A stretch of 64,000 bases of DNA from JASHUC01 sp035606175 (GTDB lineage Bacteria; Pseudomonadota; Gammaproteobacteria; Steroidobacterales; Steroidobacteraceae): the NCBI GenBank assembly GCA_035606175.1, contig DATNFW010000103.1, forward strand, positions 1 through 64,000, read 5' to 3'. A model generated the notes under the pieces. The model worked only from the letters and a program-made list of their open reading frames with translations. It was not told the origin of the DNA and made no database searches. Made by a program: the position numbers and the translations under genes. Below, in pieces: positions 61,811 through 64,000 of this stretch (position 1 is the first letter of the stretch; each line of letters begins with the position of its first letter).

Positions 61811-62416
61811 TCACATCGGCGGCTTCGCTCCGTTCTCGCCGATCGCAACGCCGGTCGAGCTCAATGCGCCGCCCGAGGAGCTCGCGACGATGAGGAACAC
61901 GGGAATGCCCGGCTTCACCTGCGAGCGCTCGCCGTTCGTGAACTCGACGATCGGCACGTTCCGCGGCACGATGAGTCGCCGCTCGCCGTGCGGATAGGTC
62001 ACGGTGACCTCGCGCCCGCTGCGGACGGACTTGACCTGCCCGACGGTGCCATTCGTCATCATCGAGCCCTTGCGCAGGTCCCACGCATAGTGTCCTTCGC
62101 CCGCCTTCACGCCGGGCGGAAAGACGTGCACCTCGAGCGAGCGTCCGGTGCCGTTTCGCTGCGGCATCTCCGCCGTTCCAATGAAGCTGCCCGGCTTGAT
62201 CGCATCGATCCCGATGCGCTTGAGCACCGTCACGTTCCAATTTGGGGCGAGCTCGATCTTTTCCGTCTCGCCCGATTCGGTCCGAATCGTGAGGGTATCG
62301 CCACTCAGGGACTCGATCGTTCCGCGCACGTGCCCGGGCGGGGCCTGTGCGGAGGCGGCGAGGGACAGGAGACAGAGCGCGGCTGCAGCCGCAACCGCAT
62401 GACGGATTGTTTTCAT
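61811..62416 (-). CDS. Periplasmic DUF5666-like/OB-type protein
   Basis: 201 residues from ATG 62416. A signal peptide ends at ASAQA; two OB-like beta domains follow (HVRGTIESLSGDTLTIRTESG, KPGSFIGTAEMPQRNG, then VTVTYPHGERRLIVPRNVPIV). DUF5666-like domains are small metal-sensing or structural beta-barrels. It is the first gene of the operon with the cytochrome b and molybdenum enzyme, so it may be an electron-transfer or substrate-binding accessory; no heme motif is visible. Confidence 0.75.
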   Translation of the reverse strand: MKTIRHAVAAAAALCLLSLAASAQAPPGHVRGTIESLSGDTLTIRTESGETEKIELAPNWNVTVLKRIGIDAIKPGSFIGTAEMPQRNGTGRSLEVHVFPPGVKAGEGHYAWDLRKGSMMTNGTVGQVKSVRSGREVTVTYPHGERRLIVPRNVPIVEFTNGERSQVKPGIPVFLIVASSSGGALSSTGVAIGENGAKPPM

Positions 62417-62469
62417 TGTTGCGCTCGTATCGAGGCTGTGCGGGGAAGACCGGGCAATTATGCCTCGAA

Positions 62470-62645
62470 TCACCGCGGCATGCTCCAGGGCGAGGGCATG
62501 CGGGAGGGCACCGTGATGAAATTCGCCTCGATCCGCTCGATGGCACCCGCCTTGATTTTGAAGAGCTCGAGCACGTAGAAGCTGTGCGAGCGGCGCACCG
62601 AAGATTCGAGCTCCGTACCGTCGGTGAGCCGATACCTGGCGGCTA
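62470..62645 (-). pseudogene. C-terminal fragment of an NTF2/DUF8021-like gene
   Basis: The minus strand encodes RYRLTDGTELESSVRRSHSFY, VLELFKIKAGAIERIEANFI and TVPSRMPSPW with no start codon or N-terminal half. The end recalls the C-terminus of the intact DUF8021-like protein in this window (EVNGRGEISQVEAVLLSVPYGMRPGW). Upstream there is a different gene, so it seems to be a truncated copy. Confidence 0.5.
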
Positions 62646-63110
62646 TTCGCGCTCGAACAGCCGGCAGTAGATGCAGTCGGCCGGATGCTCGCTCTCGATC
62701 CAAAAATTGCGAATCCAGGGCTTCTTGTGCAGGGAAGCCGCATGCTCGAGCGCCTGATTGGCCAGATCGTGTTCGGCGAGCTCGAGCGGGTGAGCCCGCG
62801 CGAGAATCGCCTGAGCGCGCAGCGTCTCGAAGGCTCCGCGCGGGTGAACCGTGACCGCGGCGCCGCCGTGCTCGATCCGCTCCGCGAAACGCTCAGCGAG
62901 CGGCTGCTCGCTTTGCGCACTGAAAATCGCCCGGAAGTGACTGACGAAGCGCTCGTGGGCAGAGTGCGCCGGCGCGAGTCCCGCGCGCCCAGGTTCCCCG
63001 TCCGAGGTGAGGTCCACTCGATCCGTGGGGAATCCGTCCCGCACGAGCTCGAGAAGGACCCGCTCGGCAGCCCCCCAATCGTTGAACATTGCTGTCATGA
63101 CGGCGCTCAT
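62643..63110 (-). CDS. Hypothetical protein with GspM-like (17-kDa stress) N-terminus
   Basis: 155 residues, no signal peptide. It begins MSAVMTAMFNDWGAAERVLLELVRDGFPTDRVDLTSDGE, the pattern of the general-stress 17M-like domain that appears in small bacterial proteins (a beta-alpha-beta unit where A/G-xxAxxAxxxLxxxG-F is conserved). The rest (HERFVSHFRAIFSAQSEQPLAERFAERIEHGGAAVTVHP) repeats a related unit, and the end is cysteine-containing (DCIYCRLF). Function unknown. Confidence 0.65.
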   Translation of the reverse strand: MSAVMTAMFNDWGAAERVLLELVRDGFPTDRVDLTSDGEPGRAGLAPAHSAHERFVSHFRAIFSAQSEQPLAERFAERIEHGGAAVTVHPRGAFETLRAQAILARAHPLELAEHDLANQALEHAASLHKKPWIRNFWIESEHPADCIYCRLFERE

Positions 63111-63295
63111 GCCTCACCTCCGGCACGCTCGCAGCGGTCGCGACGGGCGCGCCACAACATCTCCCGTAAGCTTAGTCCTCGTGTGCGGAAGGGCAAGTTC
63201 AATCGCGCAGACTATACTTCGAGGGCAGAGGCGGTGGCGGGACGCGAGAGGGCTGGTTTCACCCGGCTGGCGCTGCCCGTCCGCGGGAGCGCGAA

Positions 63296-64000
63296 ATGGC
63301 GGAATCGACGGCTCGGGGCTTCTCGGAGCAGCGCTTGCGGCGACTCGCCGCAGCGATCGAGGACGACGTGCGCCGGCGGCGCTATTTCGGGGCCGTGGTC
63401 GCCGTCGCCCGGGGCGGCAGCCTCGCATTGTGCGAGGCGATCGGCCACGCGGATGAGAATGCCCTCCGCCCGCTCGCGCGCGACTCGGTCTTCAACCTCT
63501 TCTCCGTCACCAAAGCCTTCACGAACGCGCTCGTCTTCCAGGCGATCGAGCAGGGCCGACTCGCCCTGACGACCCGCGTCTCGGCCGTCATCCCGGAGTT
63601 TGCCAGCGGTGGGCGCGAGCGGATCACGTTCTACGATCTGCTGACGCACAGCTCCGGGCTCGCTTCGGTGTTTGTGCCGCGACCGGGTATGTATATCGAC
63701 CGGCTCGACGAGGTCGTCGCGGCGATCTGTGCCGAGGTCGGAACTGATGCGCCGCCGGGAGAGCGCGTCACGTACGCGCCGATGGCCGCTCACGCGCTCA
63801 TGGGCGAGGCAGTGCGTCGAGTCGATCCACACGGACGGCGCTACCGGCAGATCGTGGAGGAGGAAATCTTCCGACCTCTCGCCATGAAGAGCTCATCGAT
63901 CGGCGTGCGGAGCGATCTGAAGCCGCGGCACGTGGTGCCGCATTTCCTCGAGGCCATGGGTGTGCAGCACCTCGGCCACAGCGATCTCGGGCCGAACGGC
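63296..64000 (+). CDS. Serine beta-lactamase/esterase family protein, cut by window edge
   Basis: 235 codons to the edge, open frame continues. The class-C-like SxxK motif is Ser-Val-Thr-Lys in NLFSVTKAFTN, and the following helices are typical. The usual YxN appears as TYAPMAAHALMGEAV, so the Asn is replaced by Pro; this favours an esterase or D-aminopeptidase-like activity over beta-lactam hydrolysis. The KTG motif lies beyond the window. The ATG 63296 begins the family sequence; no signal peptide. Confidence 0.85.
   Translation, partial: MAESTARGFSEQRLRRLAAAIEDDVRRRRYFGAVVAVARGGSLALCEAIGHADENALRPLARDSVFNLFSVTKAFTNALVFQAIEQGRLALTTRVSAVIPEFASGGRERITFYDLLTHSSGLASVFVPRPGMYIDRLDEVVAAICAEVGTDAPPGERVTYAPMAAHALMGEAVRRVDPHGRRYRQIVEEEIFRPLAMKSSSIGVRSDLKPRHVVPHFLEAMGVQHLGHSDLGPNG

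Overview
The window is high-GC bacterial chromosome with short intergenic gaps and no phage, plasmid, IS or CRISPR signature. The gene set suggests an environmental gammaproteobacterium, perhaps of the Steroidobacterales/Nevskiales type; this placement is inferred from gene content only. The clues are a yjfIJKLMC-type operon, a single ccmABCDEFGHI operon, PutA under a divergent Lrp-type regulator, OpgC, and several PQQ and TonB genes.

Left part (1-9.5 kb): the start of a LemA gene at the edge, an orphan acyl carrier protein/ketosynthase pair, and about 1 kb of gene debris. The debris holds two pseudogenes, a FAD/Fe-S oxidase and a TPP-dependent enzyme; in both, terminal parts survive and the middle is lost. 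Next comes the six-gene yjf operon (DUF2170, PspA-like, DUF2491, DUF350, DUF1190 lipoprotein, glutathionylspermidine-synthase-like ligase), whose promoter sits between two GTTACnnGTAAC palindromes. An FMN reductase and a carotenoid oxygenase follow.

9.5-24.3 kb: putA with a divergent Lrp-type regulator; OpgC; a three-gene operon of an internally duplicated membrane protein, a gluconate-dehydrogenase subunit-3-like protein and a GMC flavoprotein; an ester-cyclase-like protein; a TPR protein; and an RND efflux pump with its adaptor.

24.4-37.3 kb: a kaiC-kaiB-histidine kinase operon without kaiA; an overlapping operon of PQQ alcohol dehydrogenase, ROK/polyphosphate-type glucokinase and GH15 glucoamylase; an OmpR-type two-component pair; a hybrid kinase; and two KGG-repeat stress proteins, one behind an ECF-like promoter.

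37.5-44.6 kb: the complete System I cytochrome c maturation operon ccmA-I, almost every junction overlapping. It would supply the heme c used by the PQQ dehydrogenase.

44.7-64 kb: tRNA-Leu(TAA); a Tat-signal DPD-rich protein followed in the same frame, after one TAG, by a JmjC-type oxygenase with no standard start codon; a NarL-type two-component pair divergent from a TonB receptor; a DUF1615 lipoprotein; a DUF8021-like protein; a heme-less PQQ quinoprotein; BON, M16 peptidase, NTF2-like and HIT proteins; and a molybdenum-oxidoreductase/cytochrome b/periplasmic-protein operon. A serine beta-lactamase-family gene is cut by the right edge.
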